Program-made: the position numbers and the translations under genes | Notes under the pieces: model-generated | The model's database searches: none | The model's input: the letters and a program-made list of their open reading frames with translations, nothing else | Told to the model about the DNA's origin: nothing | Shown: one piece after another, positions 27,521-36,221 of the stretch | Numbering within the stretch: position 1 is the stretch's first letter | How the letters are laid out: every line of letters begins with the position of its first letter | Source: Hydrogenophaga sp. | GTDB lineage: Bacteria > Pseudomonadota > Gammaproteobacteria > Burkholderiales > Burkholderiaceae_C | Direction: 5' to 3' | Length of the DNA: 44,244 nucleotides | NCBI GenBank assembly: GCA_030653975.1 | Contig: JAURYH010000038.1 | Coordinates: 1 to 44,244, forward strand

Positions 27521-28219
27521 TCAGACCGCCATGTAGCGACCGGGCCGGTGGTTGATGGCCAGCGTCATGTTGAGCACGACGGCGCCCACGACCGACCAGA
27601 TGATCTGCTGCCAGCCCACCACCGCGAACGCGGCCAGCACGATGCTGCAGTCAAACGCCATCTGCACGTGGCCGGCGCGCCAGCCCAGGCGCTCCTGCAG
27701 GTAGAGCACCAGCACGTTGAAGCCGCCGAGGCTGGCCCGGTGGCGAAACAGCATCAGCATGCCCGCCCCCATGAGCAAGCCGCCGGCGACAGCGGCAAAG
27801 CCGGTGGACAGTTCACCAAATGTGATCCACTGCGGCACCCATTGCGCCAGCACCGCCAGCAGCGCCACCGCAGCAAAGGTCTTGAGCGTGAACACCCAGC
27901 CCATGCGCTTGTAGGCCAGTCCATAGAACGGCAGGTTGATCAGGAAAAAGACCAGGCTGAAGTTCCAGCCGGTGGCGTAGTGCAGCAAGAAGGCCAGGCC
28001 GGCCGTGCCGCCGGTCAACAGGCCGGTGTGGCGGAACATGATCACGCCCAGGGCGACAAACAGCGTGCCCGTGAGCAGGGCCTGGGCGTCTTCGTGCAGT
28101 TGGTGACGGGCCGGTGACCTGGCGCCGGGTGTGCCTTCTCCGCGTGCGCTGGCACCGCCGACCGGTGGCGCGGGGACAGGTGAAGGACGGCGGCGCAGCC
28201 GGGTCAGGGATGGAAACAC
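27521..28219 (-). CDS. YitT family membrane protein
   Basis: The 232-residue protein has a basic, proline-rich N-terminus of about 45 residues, then five to six membrane helices with the family segments FRHTGLLTGGTAGLAFLLHY and KTFAAVALLA, the repeat of small residues GLLMGAGMLMLF and GGFNVLVLYLQ. It lacks the cytoplasmic DUF2179 domain of longer YitT proteins. A transport role is assumed in the family but no substrate is known. It begins with GTG; the start is uncertain because the first 40 residues are not conserved. Confidence 0.82.
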   Translation of the reverse strand: MFPSLTRLRRRPSPVPAPPVGGASARGEGTPGARSPARHQLHEDAQALLTGTLFVALGVIMFRHTGLLTGGTAGLAFLLHYATGWNFSLVFFLINLPFYGLAYKRMGWVFTLKTFAAVALLAVLAQWVPQWITFGELSTGFAAVAGGLLMGAGMLMLFRHRASLGGFNVLVLYLQERLGWRAGHVQMAFDCSIVLAAFAVVGWQQIIWSVVGAVVLNMTLAINHRPGRYMAV

Positions 28220-28345
28220 AACGGATCTCGCAACAGGGGGAACAGCCGCGAAGTATCGACGCCGGCCCCACCTGGCCGCTTGACCCAGGTCAGGGAAAGC
28301 CCAGCCCGCCCAGGCGATCAGGACGAACGGTGGGGAACGCCCCGC

Positions 28346-29176
28346 TCAGGCGGTGACGATCCAGCCTTCCAGCGGATCGAAGGCGGGCAAACCGTAAAGT
28401 GGGTGACCCGTTTCATGCTGGTGCTGCGCCCAGGCGGCTTGCAACAGACAGAGCACCGCATCCAGCGCATCTCCACTCGCGTCGTCGGCCAGTCCGTCGC
28501 GCTGGGGGTGCGTGAGTTTCAGGCGCAGGCCGCTGCCCTGCAGCAGCGGCGTCTGGCCGCCCTCCAGCGCGTTGATGAGCGTCTTGCGCGCGATCAGGCG
28601 CTCGGGTGTCTGGCGCGCCCGGTCGTCGCTTTTGTAGCTGGTGTTGCCGAGCACACTGCGCGCGAGCAGGCCGGGATAGGCCTCGAGCGCAATCCGCGCC
28701 GGGTCGCCGTCGTGCAGGCCCGGCAGCGTGGCGCCCGAGTCGATCAGCCGGGGCACGCCCGCGTGCAGCATGAACGCCACCGGCGGATTGACCCATTTCA
28801 TGCTCGGGCTCGACCCCGCGGGGCCGTCTGTGGCACGGTGGGCGAACTTGCCTCCCACCGGCCGCGCGTCACAAAAGGCGGCGAAAGCCGCGCGGATGTC
28901 GTCCCGGCTGAGGCTGGCGCAGTGGGTCATGCACGCCCGCCAGCCGGTCGGCCAGCCCAGCGCGACCACCAGTTCGCGCGGCAGGCCGAAAGGCAGATCG
29001 AAACCGCCCACCCAGGCGCCAGGGGCCTTCAGACGCTCAGCCCAGGCATCGAGCGACTCAAAGCGCTCCATGCGGTCAAGCACAACCCGGCCGCGGTCCG
29101 CGTGGCCAACCGCCAGGGTGATGGGCTTGCGCCGGGACGGCGCACTGGTGAAATCGCAACCGAGCAGCGCGGTCAC
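28346..29176 (-). CDS. DUF429 protein
   Basis: The 276-residue protein starts with MTALLGCDFTSAPSRRKPIT (GTG start) and contains WVGGFDLPFGLPRELV, KFAHRATDGPAGSSPSMKWV and the C-terminal GDALDAVLCLLQAAWA. This is the layout of DUF429, which has an RNase H-like fold: the first strand carries an aspartate (GCDFTS) and the last helix an aspartate (DALDAV). These acidic positions are those expected for a metal-dependent nuclease, but no function has been shown. Repeat R2 lies just upstream. Confidence 0.8.
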   Translation of the reverse strand: MTALLGCDFTSAPSRRKPITLAVGHADRGRVVLDRMERFESLDAWAERLKAPGAWVGGFDLPFGLPRELVVALGWPTGWRACMTHCASLSRDDIRAAFAAFCDARPVGGKFAHRATDGPAGSSPSMKWVNPPVAFMLHAGVPRLIDSGATLPGLHDGDPARIALEAYPGLLARSVLGNTSYKSDDRARQTPERLIARKTLINALEGGQTPLLQGSGLRLKLTHPQRDGLADDASGDALDAVLCLLQAAWAQHQHETGHPLYGLPAFDPLEGWIVTA

Positions 29177-29186
29177 GGCTCAGACG

Positions 29187-29264
29187 TTTTGCCGCCGGGC
29201 CGCCCCAAGGCAAAACAGCCCCCCCGGGGGGAAGCGACCCGCGCAGCGGCGGAGTGTGGGGGCA
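29187..29264 (-). repeat. intergenic GC-rich repeat, copy R2
   Basis: TTTTGCCGCCGGGCCGCCCC, CAAAACAGCCCCCCCGGGGG and AGCGACCCGCGCAGCGGCGG reproduce copy R1 (15952-16032) in inverse orientation with few changes. The right end touches the stop codon of the BLUF gene. It is non-coding. Confidence 0.85.
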
Positions 29265-29690
29265 TCATGCTCGACCGATGATGCTGGCCGTGGCCATCAG
29301 CTCTTCGAGCAGGGCCAGCGAGACCTTGCCCGAGACGCCGTAGGGATCGAACTCCGGGCGTTCGGAGTACTTGAGCACGATGGAGGTGTTGAGCTTGGAA
29401 AGGTTGACCTGGCCCATGGTCCAGCCGCCAAAGCGGCGCTCGGAGATTTCTTCGTAGTGCAGCAGCACCACGTCGGTGTGCCGCGCGTCTTCGACAATGT
29501 GGTTGTAGAGCTTGTTGACCGCGTCACGACCACCTTCAATCGCCTGCAGGAACACGCCACCGCCGTAGCAGAGCACGCCGGTGATGCCGTTGCCCATGTT
29601 GTGCGAGCGCGAGGTTTCGAGCACCGATTCGATGGTCTTGGCGCAATCCTTGTCGATTGCCCGGCTGACATAAAGCAGACGTACCAGCAT
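29265..29690 (-). CDS. stand-alone BLUF domain protein (FAD blue-light sensor)
   Basis: The 141-residue protein is one BLUF domain with a short C-terminal cap. The photoactive residues fall at Y7, N31, Q49, W90 and M92. Their spacing is identical to Y21, N45, Q63, W104 and M106 of AppA, so it should bind FAD and undergo the blue-light red-shift. There is no fused output domain, so it must act through a partner protein. It starts 16 bp after the folE stop, with a ribosome site AGAAGAA in the gap, so the two are very probably co-transcribed. A link to pterin or folate supply is a reasonable but untested inference. Confidence 0.92.
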   Translation of the reverse strand: MLVRLLYVSRAIDKDCAKTIESVLETSRSHNMGNGITGVLCYGGGVFLQAIEGGRDAVNKLYNHIVEDARHTDVVLLHYEEISERRFGGWTMGQVNLSKLNTSIVLKYSERPEFDPYGVSGKVSLALLEELMATASIIGRA

Positions 29691-29706
29691 GGTGTGTTCT
29701 TCTGAA

Positions 29707-30429
29707 TCAACGGGGAATGAGGGAGAGGAATTCGCGGCGCAGGTTCGGGTCTTTCAGGAACACCCCGCGCATGACCGAATTGATCATCTTGCTGTCCATG
29801 TCCTTCACGCCGCGCCAGGCCATGCAGTAGTGGCTGGCCTCCATGACGATGGCCAGGCCGTCGGGCTGGGTCTTTTCCTGGATCAGGTCGGCCAGCTGTA
29901 CGACCGCCTCCTCCTGGATCTGCGGCCGGCCCATGATCCATTCGGCCAGACGCGCGTACTTGGACAGGCCGATGACGTTGGTGTGCTCGTTGGGCATGAC
30001 GCCGATCCAGATCTTGCCGATGACCGGGCAGAAGTGGTGGCTGCAGGCGCTGCGCACGGTGATGGGGCCGACGATCATCAGCTCGTTGAGGTGCTCGGCG
30101 TTGGGGAATTCGGTGATGTTCGGACCGTGCACATAGCGGCCGTTGAACACCTCTTTGAGGTACATCTTGGCCACGCGGCGCGCGGTGTCGCCGGTGTTGT
30201 GATCGCTCTCGGTGTCGATCACCATGCTGTCCAGCACGCCCTGCATCTTGACCGTCACCTCGTCCAGCAACTGCTCCAGCTCGCCGGGTTCGATGAAGCC
30301 GGCGATGTTGTCGTTGGAGTGAAAACGGTGGCGCGCGGCCTGGATGCGTTCGCGGATTTTGACGGACACGGGCACGCCCTGGTCATGGTCGCTGGGGCCG
30401 GCGGTGGTCATGTCGGATTCGGTTTTCAT
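29707..30429 (-). CDS. folE: GTP cyclohydrolase I
   Basis: The 240-residue enzyme converts GTP to dihydroneopterin triphosphate, the first step to folate. The zinc ligands are present in SACSHHFCPVIG and HYCMAWRGV. TESDHNTGDTARRVAKMY, NVIGLSKYARL and EAVVQLADLI are the remaining core. The N-terminus (about 60 residues) is a longer, variable extension than in E. coli FolE, and CSHHFCP in place of CEHHF sets it in a less common branch. Two closely spaced ATGs occur, 30435 and 30429; I use 30429. The BLUF gene is directly downstream. nudB, whose product acts on dihydroneopterin triphosphate, lies about 2.2 kb upstream on the same strand. Confidence 0.93.
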   Translation of the reverse strand: MKTESDMTTAGPSDHDQGVPVSVKIRERIQAARHRFHSNDNIAGFIEPGELEQLLDEVTVKMQGVLDSMVIDTESDHNTGDTARRVAKMYLKEVFNGRYVHGPNITEFPNAEHLNELMIVGPITVRSACSHHFCPVIGKIWIGVMPNEHTNVIGLSKYARLAEWIMGRPQIQEEAVVQLADLIQEKTQPDGLAIVMEASHYCMAWRGVKDMDSKMINSVMRGVFLKDPNLRREFLSLIPR

Positions 30430-30563
30430 GAGCATGGGGCATGCTACCACCGGGCCCTCGGGCACCGAATACCAGGCCACCACCAGGGGTCTTGCAGGGC
30501 GCTCCAGCGCAACAAGCGTGCAAAGTGACGGGGCCACCCAGAACGCCGCGGGTGTGCTTCTTT

Positions 30564-31904
30564 TCAGTACCTGTGGCCACTGAGAAACAGCGTCGCCCGC
30601 ATGACGCCAAAAGCCAGCCGGTCCAGCAGGCGCTGCAGCCACGGCCTATTCCCCAGGGACTGGACATTCAGCTGTTGTCCCGCGCGACCCAGGATCTCGT
30701 CCAGACAGCGGTGCAGCAGGGCAGAAAAGCGGCGGTCCGTGGTCATGACATTGGCCTCGCGCGCGAGGAGCAATGACAGGGGGTCGAGGTTGGTCGACCC
30801 CACCGTCGCCCAGCGCTGGTCGATCACCGCGACCTTCGCGTGCAAGGCACTGGGCGCGTATTCGTGGATCTCGATCCCCGCGTCAAGCAGCTCCTGGTAG
30901 ACCGGTCGGGCGGCGCGGTACTGCATGAAATGTTCGTATTTGCCCTGCAGCAACAGGCGCACCCGCACCCCGCGCTGTGCCGCCATCATGAGCGCGCGCC
31001 GCAGTTTTCGGCCCGGAATGAAATAGGCGTTGGCGATCATGACATCCTGCCGGGACTCGCCGATGGCCTTGAGGTACGCACGCTCGATATCGTGCCGGTG
31101 ACTGATGTTGTCGCGCAGCAGCAGCGCGGCGCGTGCGTTGTCCACCCCGAGCGGGCCATCGGACAGGGATGCCGGTTCGCTGTTGCCGGCGTCGGCCTTG
31201 CTGCGGTCCGACCCATGGCCCCGACCGGAGTCCGTTTCCAGCCGCGCGAGCAGGCGCGAAAAGTCCCCCACCGGCATGGTTTCGCGCAAGGCCTCCCAGG
31301 CGGCCCTGAATTCACGCTGCCGCGCCTTGCGCGCAGCCTGCAGCCGCCACCAGAGCTGCTCCATGGTCTCCGCCATGTCGGCCACCACCGGGCCGGCCAC
31401 CCGCAGCGAAAAATCCAGTCGCGGCGCCATCAGCCGTCCCAAAGCCACGTCATCCTGATCGTCGATGATGTTGATGCCGCCGCAAAAACCCACCTTGCCG
31501 TCCACCACGCAAAGCTTGCGGTGAAGGCGTCGCCAGCGACTCGGAATCAGCAAACCCAGGCGACCCAGCGGCGCGTAGACGCACCAGCGAACACCCGCCT
31601 GCGCAAAGCGCCTTTTCCACTCGTCGGGGATCCTTGGCGTGCCCACGCCATCGACCACCAGTCGCACCAGCACACCCCGTTGTGCCGCGCGCTCCAGCGC
31701 CTGCGCCACGCCCAGCGCAGAGCCCGCAAACTCGAAGATATAGGTTTCCAGATGCACCGCCCGGCGCGCGGTGTCCATGGCCTCCACCAGGGCCGGGAAC
31801 AGCTCGGCGCCACCCACCAGCAACAGCAGCTGGTTCCCGCTGTGCACAACCGCCTTGCCCTGCGTTGCCGGGCGCCCCTGGGACTCGGGACGGTCGTCGT
31901 TCAC
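30564..31904 (-). CDS. clsB: cardiolipin synthase (ClsB-like, phospholipase D family)
   Basis: The 446-residue protein carries two HKD motifs, HRKLCVVDGKVGFCGG near residue 135 and HAKVAVIDQRWATVGSTN near residue 360, the two halves of a phospholipase-D active site. No N-terminal membrane helices are seen, which points to ClsB rather than ClsA. It joins two phosphatidylglycerol molecules, or related lipids, to form cardiolipin. The start is GTG at 31904, overlapping the upstream gene by four bases (GTGA). The pairing with a YbhP-like protein matches the E. coli clsB-ybhP order. A low-complexity linker of about 45 residues lies between the two halves. Confidence 0.9.
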   Translation of the reverse strand: MNDDRPESQGRPATQGKAVVHSGNQLLLLVGGAELFPALVEAMDTARRAVHLETYIFEFAGSALGVAQALERAAQRGVLVRLVVDGVGTPRIPDEWKRRFAQAGVRWCVYAPLGRLGLLIPSRWRRLHRKLCVVDGKVGFCGGINIIDDQDDVALGRLMAPRLDFSLRVAGPVVADMAETMEQLWWRLQAARKARQREFRAAWEALRETMPVGDFSRLLARLETDSGRGHGSDRSKADAGNSEPASLSDGPLGVDNARAALLLRDNISHRHDIERAYLKAIGESRQDVMIANAYFIPGRKLRRALMMAAQRGVRVRLLLQGKYEHFMQYRAARPVYQELLDAGIEIHEYAPSALHAKVAVIDQRWATVGSTNLDPLSLLLAREANVMTTDRRFSALLHRCLDEILGRAGQQLNVQSLGNRPWLQRLLDRLAFGVMRATLFLSGHRY

Positions 31905-32629
31905 AACTCGAACTCGGCAATCAGCGGCAAGTGGTCGGACATGCGTGCCCAGGCCCGTCCATGCGGCACATGGGCCGAGACCGGCAGCAGGCCGCGCACG
32001 TACACCCGGTCCATGTGCAGCAGCGGCAGGCGCGACGGGTAGGTGGGCAGGCGGATGCCGTCAAAGGTGCGCAGGTTCAGATCGGCCATGGGCCGGTGCA
32101 ACTGGGCACCCCAGTCGTTGAAGTCCCCCGCCACGATCAGCGGCGCGCCGGCGGGCACCTCGCGCGCCACATATTGGCCCAGGCGCTGGACCTGGCGTTC
32201 CCGGCTGGCATGGATCAGCCCGAAATGCACCACCACCACATGCACGTCCTTGCCGTCCACCAGCAACTGCACATGCAACAGGCCACGTTGTTCGAAACGG
32301 TGGTCCGACACATCGGAGTGCCAGCTTTCCAGCACCGGCCAGCGCGACAGCAGCGCATTGCCATGCTCCCCGTGACGGGTGATCGCATTGGTCCGGTAGA
32401 CCGACTCGTAGCCCTCGGGCGACAGGTACCCCGCCTGGTCCAGCTCGGGCCAGCGGGTGAAATGTTTTTCGAGCTTGCGGTTGTGGCGCCGCACCTCCTG
32501 CAGGCAGACGATGTCGGCATCGAACTGTTCGACCGCGTGCGCCAGGTTGTGGATTTCCAGCCGGCGCGCCGGCCCGAGGCCCTGCACGCCTTTGTGGATG
32601 TTGTAGGTCGCGACCCGCAGAATGCTCAT
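31901..32629 (-). CDS. YbhP-like endonuclease/exonuclease/phosphatase family protein
   Basis: The 242-residue protein has the EEP fold signature: RVATYNIHKGVQ (N-terminal Asn), IVCLQEVRRH (metal glutamate), VVHFGLIHASRERQVQRL, LIVAGDFNDWG (catalytic Asp and Asn) and the end MSDHLPLIAEF (catalytic His). The family includes nucleases and phosphatases of lipids. The next gene is clsB, and the E. coli counterpart ybhP sits next to clsB, so a lipid-related role is plausible but unproven. The start at 32629 (MSILRVATYN) is preferred to a TTG six bases upstream. Confidence 0.88.
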   Translation of the reverse strand: MSILRVATYNIHKGVQGLGPARRLEIHNLAHAVEQFDADIVCLQEVRRHNRKLEKHFTRWPELDQAGYLSPEGYESVYRTNAITRHGEHGNALLSRWPVLESWHSDVSDHRFEQRGLLHVQLLVDGKDVHVVVVHFGLIHASRERQVQRLGQYVAREVPAGAPLIVAGDFNDWGAQLHRPMADLNLRTFDGIRLPTYPSRLPLLHMDRVYVRGLLPVSAHVPHGRAWARMSDHLPLIAEFEL

Positions 32630-32653
32630 GGGCAAATCATGCCACCAAGCGCA

Positions 32654-33118
32654 TCAGCAGGTCACGGCACAGCGGCCCAGCCGTGGCAGCCAGGAAATGG
32701 CCTCGGCGTTGGACGGCGAAAAACAGCGGTCCATGGCTTCGGGCCACGGCGACCAGAGCTGCGCCCGGTGCTCGCGCGGACTCAGTGTCACGGGCACCGC
32801 CGCCGGGATGCACAGGCCGAAGACATGCTCGTTGTTGTGGGTCACGCCCGGCGCATACCGGTGGCGCCACTGCGGGTAGATTTCATAGACGTTTTCCAGC
32901 GCCCAGTCCGTCAGCACATGACCGGGAGCACGCGCATCGAGCCCGGTCTCCTCCCAGACCTCGCGCACCGCCGTGACCTCGAACGGTTCGTCTTCGGCAT
33001 CCCTCGAGCCTGTGACCGACTGCCAGAATCCCGGCGCATCGGTGCGCTCGATCAGCAGCACCTCCAGCGCCGGGGTGTGGATCACGACCAGCACCGACTG
33101 GGGGATCTTCGGGCGCAT
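32654..33118 (-). CDS. nudB: dihydroneopterin triphosphate diphosphatase
   Basis: The 154-residue Nudix enzyme removes pyrophosphate from dihydroneopterin triphosphate, the folate step after FolE. The N-terminus MRPKIPQSVLVVIHT and WQSVTGSRD are NudB features, and the metal-binding half of the Nudix box is REVWEETGL. The box is one residue longer than the standard spacing, which I believe is normal for betaproteobacterial NudB. The start at 33118 was chosen by homology; the open frame continues upstream antisense to nothing recognisable. It lies 11 bp after the YqjK-like gene. Confidence 0.88.
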   Translation of the reverse strand: MRPKIPQSVLVVIHTPALEVLLIERTDAPGFWQSVTGSRDAEDEPFEVTAVREVWEETGLDARAPGHVLTDWALENVYEIYPQWRHRYAPGVTHNNEHVFGLCIPAAVPVTLSPREHRAQLWSPWPEAMDRCFSPSNAEAISWLPRLGRCAVTC

Positions 33119-33129
33119 CGGCGCGCGGA

Positions 33130-33510
33130 TCAGAACAGGCGGGATGCCGCGCTGCCGATCGAGCGGGCACGACGGAACATCCGCCACGCCGACCACACTT
33201 TCAGGGCCAGCCCCAGCGAACGGCGCGGCCGCCAAACCGCAACAGTCAGCGCGGCGCCCGCCACCACCAGCGGATTCGCGTGCAACCAGCGCCAGACGTC
33301 CTGCAGGCGGTCGGCCCACATCAGCGCAGGCTCGACCACCCGCAATTGTTCAACCACCTGCAGGCGCAGTTGCCCGGAGCGCTGTATCAGCAGCTCGCGC
33401 CTGCGAGCCAGCTGTTCGGTGCGACCGGGCCCGTTGGTGCTCACTGGAGTACCTTCGCCCTGCGGGCTGCGGTGCGAGCTTGCTTGGGAGCGGCCCGACG
33501 CAGCGCTCAT
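33130..33510 (-). CDS. YqjK-like small protein
   Basis: The 126-residue product has a basic, Ser/Arg-rich start, a helix with RRRELLIQRSGQLRLQVVEQ, the segment WADRLQDVWRWLHANPLVVA and a hydrophobic stretch (VVAGAALTVAVW). A basic tail (RRARSIGSAASRLF) ends it. This resembles the YqjK family by the RREELL...RsaqQRL-like part and by position. The ATG overlaps the YqjE stop (ATGA), so it belongs to the yqjD-yqjE-yqjK set. Its function is not known. Confidence 0.7.
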   Translation of the reverse strand: MSAASGRSQASSHRSPQGEGTPVSTNGPGRTEQLARRRELLIQRSGQLRLQVVEQLRVVEPALMWADRLQDVWRWLHANPLVVAGAALTVAVWRPRRSLGLALKVWSAWRMFRRARSIGSAASRLF

Positions 33511-33881
33511 GAACGCAAGCCCTCGTGGTCCTGCTTGAGTTCTTTGACGGTGGCGGAAAACAGTTTGGTGCCGCTGCGCACACGCTCACGCGCCAGCCAG
33601 GCCGCAACGCCGCCCATGCCGAGAAACAGCCCCGCGAACACCGCCAGTGGCAGCAGGCGGTGGGTGTCCCACAGCGCCACCGTGATCAGCATGGCCAGAA
33701 AGCCCAGCCCCAGGCTGATGAAGGCCACGGCGGCGACGCCATAGACCATCAAGCCACCGACACGCAGCACTTCCTCTTGCGCTTCAACACTGAGCAACTC
33801 CAGCCGCAGCTGGAGCAGCTCCAGCACGGTGGCGGCCAAACCCTTCAGCGAGGCTGCCAGGCGGGTCGGTGGCGCAGACAT
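33507..33881 (-). CDS. YqjE-like phage-holin-family membrane protein
   Basis: The 124-residue protein has an amphipathic N-terminal helix (LLQLRLELLSVEAQEE), two membrane helices (about 45-68, VYGVAAVAFISLGLGFLAML, and about 78-98, PLAVFAGLFLGMGG) and a charged C-terminal tail. This is the layout of the YqjE/holin-X family (Actinobacterial holin-like). The ATG at 33881 (MSAPPTRL) is used; a TTG 15 bases upstream would overlap the YqjD stop. In E. coli yqjCDE-K is a stress-linked cluster. A lysis role is not implied. Confidence 0.82.
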   Translation of the reverse strand: MSAPPTRLAASLKGLAATVLELLQLRLELLSVEAQEEVLRVGGLMVYGVAAVAFISLGLGFLAMLITVALWDTHRLLPLAVFAGLFLGMGGVAAWLARERVRSGTKLFSATVKELKQDHEGLRS

Positions 33882-33892
33882 GCCACGCCCGT

Positions 33893-34213
33893 TCAACGCC
33901 GGCTGATCAACAGGCCGATCACCAGACCGATGCCGGCGGCGGTGCCCACGGCGCGCCAGGGGTGTTCGTGCACGTAGTCGTCGGTCGCGCGCGCCATCTC
34001 GCGGGTCTTTTCCTTGATCGCCTCTTCAGCGTCCAGCAGCTTGTGGCGGGCCTGGCGCAGGTTTTCGTTGATGCGCTCGCGCAGCTCCACCACCCTGCCT
34101 TCGGTCTGGTGGGCGGTGGCCGCCATCAGCTCTTCAGCGTCGGCAATGACGCGCTGCAGGTCAGCGACCAGCTTCTCCTTGTTGGCCAGGGTGTCTTGGG
34201 CGTTCTTGCTCAT
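33893..34213 (-). CDS. DUF883 family protein (YqjD/ElaB-like)
   Basis: The 106-residue protein consists of a long charged helix (residues 1-80, for example LVADLQRVIADAEELM and RINENLRQARHKLLDAEE) followed by one C-terminal membrane helix (WRAVGTAAGIGLVIGLLISRR). The C-terminal motif YVHEHPWRAVG...IGLVIGLL is the signature of DUF883. E. coli YqjD and ElaB are tail-anchored in the inner membrane and bind ribosomes in stationary phase. The start follows a clear ribosome site (AAGGAG at about 10 bases). It heads the YqjD-E-K set. Confidence 0.9.
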   Translation of the reverse strand: MSKNAQDTLANKEKLVADLQRVIADAEELMAATAHQTEGRVVELRERINENLRQARHKLLDAEEAIKEKTREMARATDDYVHEHPWRAVGTAAGIGLVIGLLISRR

Positions 34214-34318
34214 GGATAGGCTCCTTTCAAAAAGCCATCCTAACAAACCTGCCACCCTGTGGCGGTGCGACACGTTTCGTTACCGCACCTGCGAACTGCG
34301 GCACCACCGGCAACCCAA

Positions 34319-34346
34319 CAAAAAAAAGGCGGCCTGTGCCGCCTTT
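34319..34346 (-). terminator. intrinsic terminator after aspS
   Basis: On the minus strand AAAGGCGGC pairs perfectly with GCCGCCTTT over a four-base loop and is followed by a run of eight or more T. It lies about 25 bp past the aspS stop and separates that transcript from the yqjDEK-nudB set. Confidence 0.92.
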
Positions 34347-34370
34347 CTGTTCCGCTGACGCGTCCGGGGT

Positions 34371-36173
34371 TCAGGCCGGCTTGGCCAGGTCCACGTTGCG
34401 CAGGCGGATGTGCAGTTCGCGCAGCTGCTTCTCGTCCACCAGGCTCGGCGCCTGCGTCAGCAGACACTGGGCACGCTGGGTCTTGGGGAAGGCGATCACG
34501 TCGCGGATCGACTCGGCACCGGTCATCAGCGTGACGATGCGGTCCAGGCCGAAGGCCAGGCCGCCGTGCGGCGGGGCGCCGTACTGCAGCGCGTCGAGCA
34601 GGAAACCAAATTTGACTTGCGCTTCTTCGGGGGTGATCTTGAGCGCGTCAAACACCTTCTGCTGTACGGCAGCGGTGTGGATACGCACCGAACCTCCACC
34701 GATTTCCCAGCCGTTGAGCACCATGTCGTAGCCCTTGGCGATGCACTTCTCGGGCGCGGTGACCATCCAGTCTTCGTGGCCGTCTTTCGGCGCCGTGAAG
34801 GGGTGGTGCACAGCGGTCCAGCGGTCGGCTTCCTCGTCGTGTTCGAACATCGGGAAGTCCACCACCCACATCGGCGCCCAGCGGGCTTCGAACAGGCCGT
34901 TCTTCTTGCCCAGCGCGCTGTGGCCGATCTTCAGGCGCAGCGCGCCGATGGCGTCGTTCACCACCTTGGCCTTGTCGGCGCCGAAGAAGAGGATGTCGCC
35001 GTCTTGCGCGCCGGTGCGCTTCAAAATCTCGGCAATGGCTTTGTCGTGCAGGTTCTTGACGATGGGCGACTGCAAGCCATCCTTGCCCTTGCCCACTTCG
35101 TTGACCTTGATCCAGGCCAAGCCCTTGGCGCCGTAGATCTTGACGAACTCGGTGTAGGCGTCGATCTCGCTGCGGCTGATCTCGGCACCGCCGCGCACGC
35201 ACAGGGCGACCACGCGGCCGTTCTTCATGGTGGCGGGCGCGCTGAAGACCTTGAAGTCGACGTCGGCCATCACGTCGGTGAGTTCGGTGAATTCGAGCTT
35301 GACGCGCAGGTCGGGTTTGTCGGAGCCGAAGCGGTGCATGGCTTCGCTGTAGGCCATGACCGGGAACTCGCCCAGGTCAACGCCCAGGGTGTTCTGGAAC
35401 ACGGTCTTGATCATGCCCTGGAACATGTCGCGGATGTCTTCCTCGGTCAGGAACGAGGTTTCGATGTCGATCTGGGTGAACTCGGGCTGGCGGTCGGCGC
35501 GCAGGTCTTCGTCGCGGAAACACTTGGTGATCTGGTAGTAGCGGTCGAAGCCGGCCACCATCAGCAGCTGCTTGAACAACTGGGGCGACTGCGGCAACGC
35601 GAAGAAATGGCCGTCGTGCACGCGGCTGGGCACCAGGTAGTCGCGCGCGCCTTCGGGCGTGCTCTTGGTCAGCATCGGCGTTTCAATGTCGATGAAGCCG
35701 TTCGCATCCAAGAACTTGCGCACTTCCATCGCCACGCGGTAGCGCAGCATCAGGTTGTTCTGCATGTAGGGGCGGCGCAGGTCGAGCACGCGGTGCGTGA
35801 GGCGCGTGGTTTCGCTCAGGTTGTCGTCGTCCAGCTGGAACGGCGGCGTGACCGAGGCATTGAGCACTTTGAGTTCGTGGCAGAGGATTTCGATCTTGCC
35901 GCTTTTCAGGTTGTCGTTGGTCGTGCCCTCGGGGCGCGCGCGCACCAGGCCGGTGACCTGCACGCAGAACTCGTTGCGCACGTCTTCGGCGGTCTTGAAC
36001 ATCTCGGCGCGGTCGGGGTCGCAGACCACCTGCACATAACCTTCGCGGTCGCGCAGGTCGATGAAGATCACGCCACCATGGTCGCGGCGGCGGTTGACCC
36101 AGCCGCAGAGTTGCACGGTTTGGCCCAGCAGGGCTTCGGTCACCAGACCGCAATAGTGGGAACGCATGGCCAT
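34371..36173 (-). CDS. aspS: aspartyl-tRNA synthetase
   Basis: The 600-residue class II synthetase charges tRNA-Asp. The N-terminal OB fold ([20 protein letters not shown]) is followed by the catalytic core with [20 protein letters not shown] (motif 2) and [15 protein letters not shown] (motif 3). The bacterial GAD insertion lies between them. The length is normal. The start is MAMRSHYCG at 36173. Whether the enzyme also mischarges tRNA-Asn cannot be judged. It lies 48 bp after the DUF502 gene in a fmdB-DUF502-aspS set and ends at a clear terminator. Confidence 0.96.
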   Translation of the reverse strand: MAMRSHYCGLVTEALLGQTVQLCGWVNRRRDHGGVIFIDLRDREGYVQVVCDPDRAEMFKTAEDVRNEFCVQVTGLVRARPEGTTNDNLKSGKIEILCHELKVLNASVTPPFQLDDDNLSETTRLTHRVLDLRRPYMQNNLMLRYRVAMEVRKFLDANGFIDIETPMLTKSTPEGARDYLVPSRVHDGHFFALPQSPQLFKQLLMVAGFDRYYQITKCFRDEDLRADRQPEFTQIDIETSFLTEEDIRDMFQGMIKTVFQNTLGVDLGEFPVMAYSEAMHRFGSDKPDLRVKLEFTELTDVMADVDFKVFSAPATMKNGRVVALCVRGGAEISRSEIDAYTEFVKIYGAKGLAWIKVNEVGKGKDGLQSPIVKNLHDKAIAEILKRTGAQDGDILFFGADKAKVVNDAIGALRLKIGHSALGKKNGLFEARWAPMWVVDFPMFEHDEEADRWTAVHHPFTAPKDGHEDWMVTAPEKCIAKGYDMVLNGWEIGGGSVRIHTAAVQQKVFDALKITPEEAQVKFGFLLDALQYGAPPHGGLAFGLDRIVTLMTGAESIRDVIAFPKTQRAQCLLTQAPSLVDEKQLRELHIRLRNVDLAKPA

Positions 36174-36221
36174 ATCGGTTCTTCTTTCAGCAGGTTCGCC
36201 GTGTATCACGGCGGGGAGTCA

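Noticed and set aside
33507..33881. Phage holin indicating a prophage
   Set aside because: The protein belongs to the YqjE family and sits in a conserved yqjD-yqjE-yqjK set; no phage genes are nearby.
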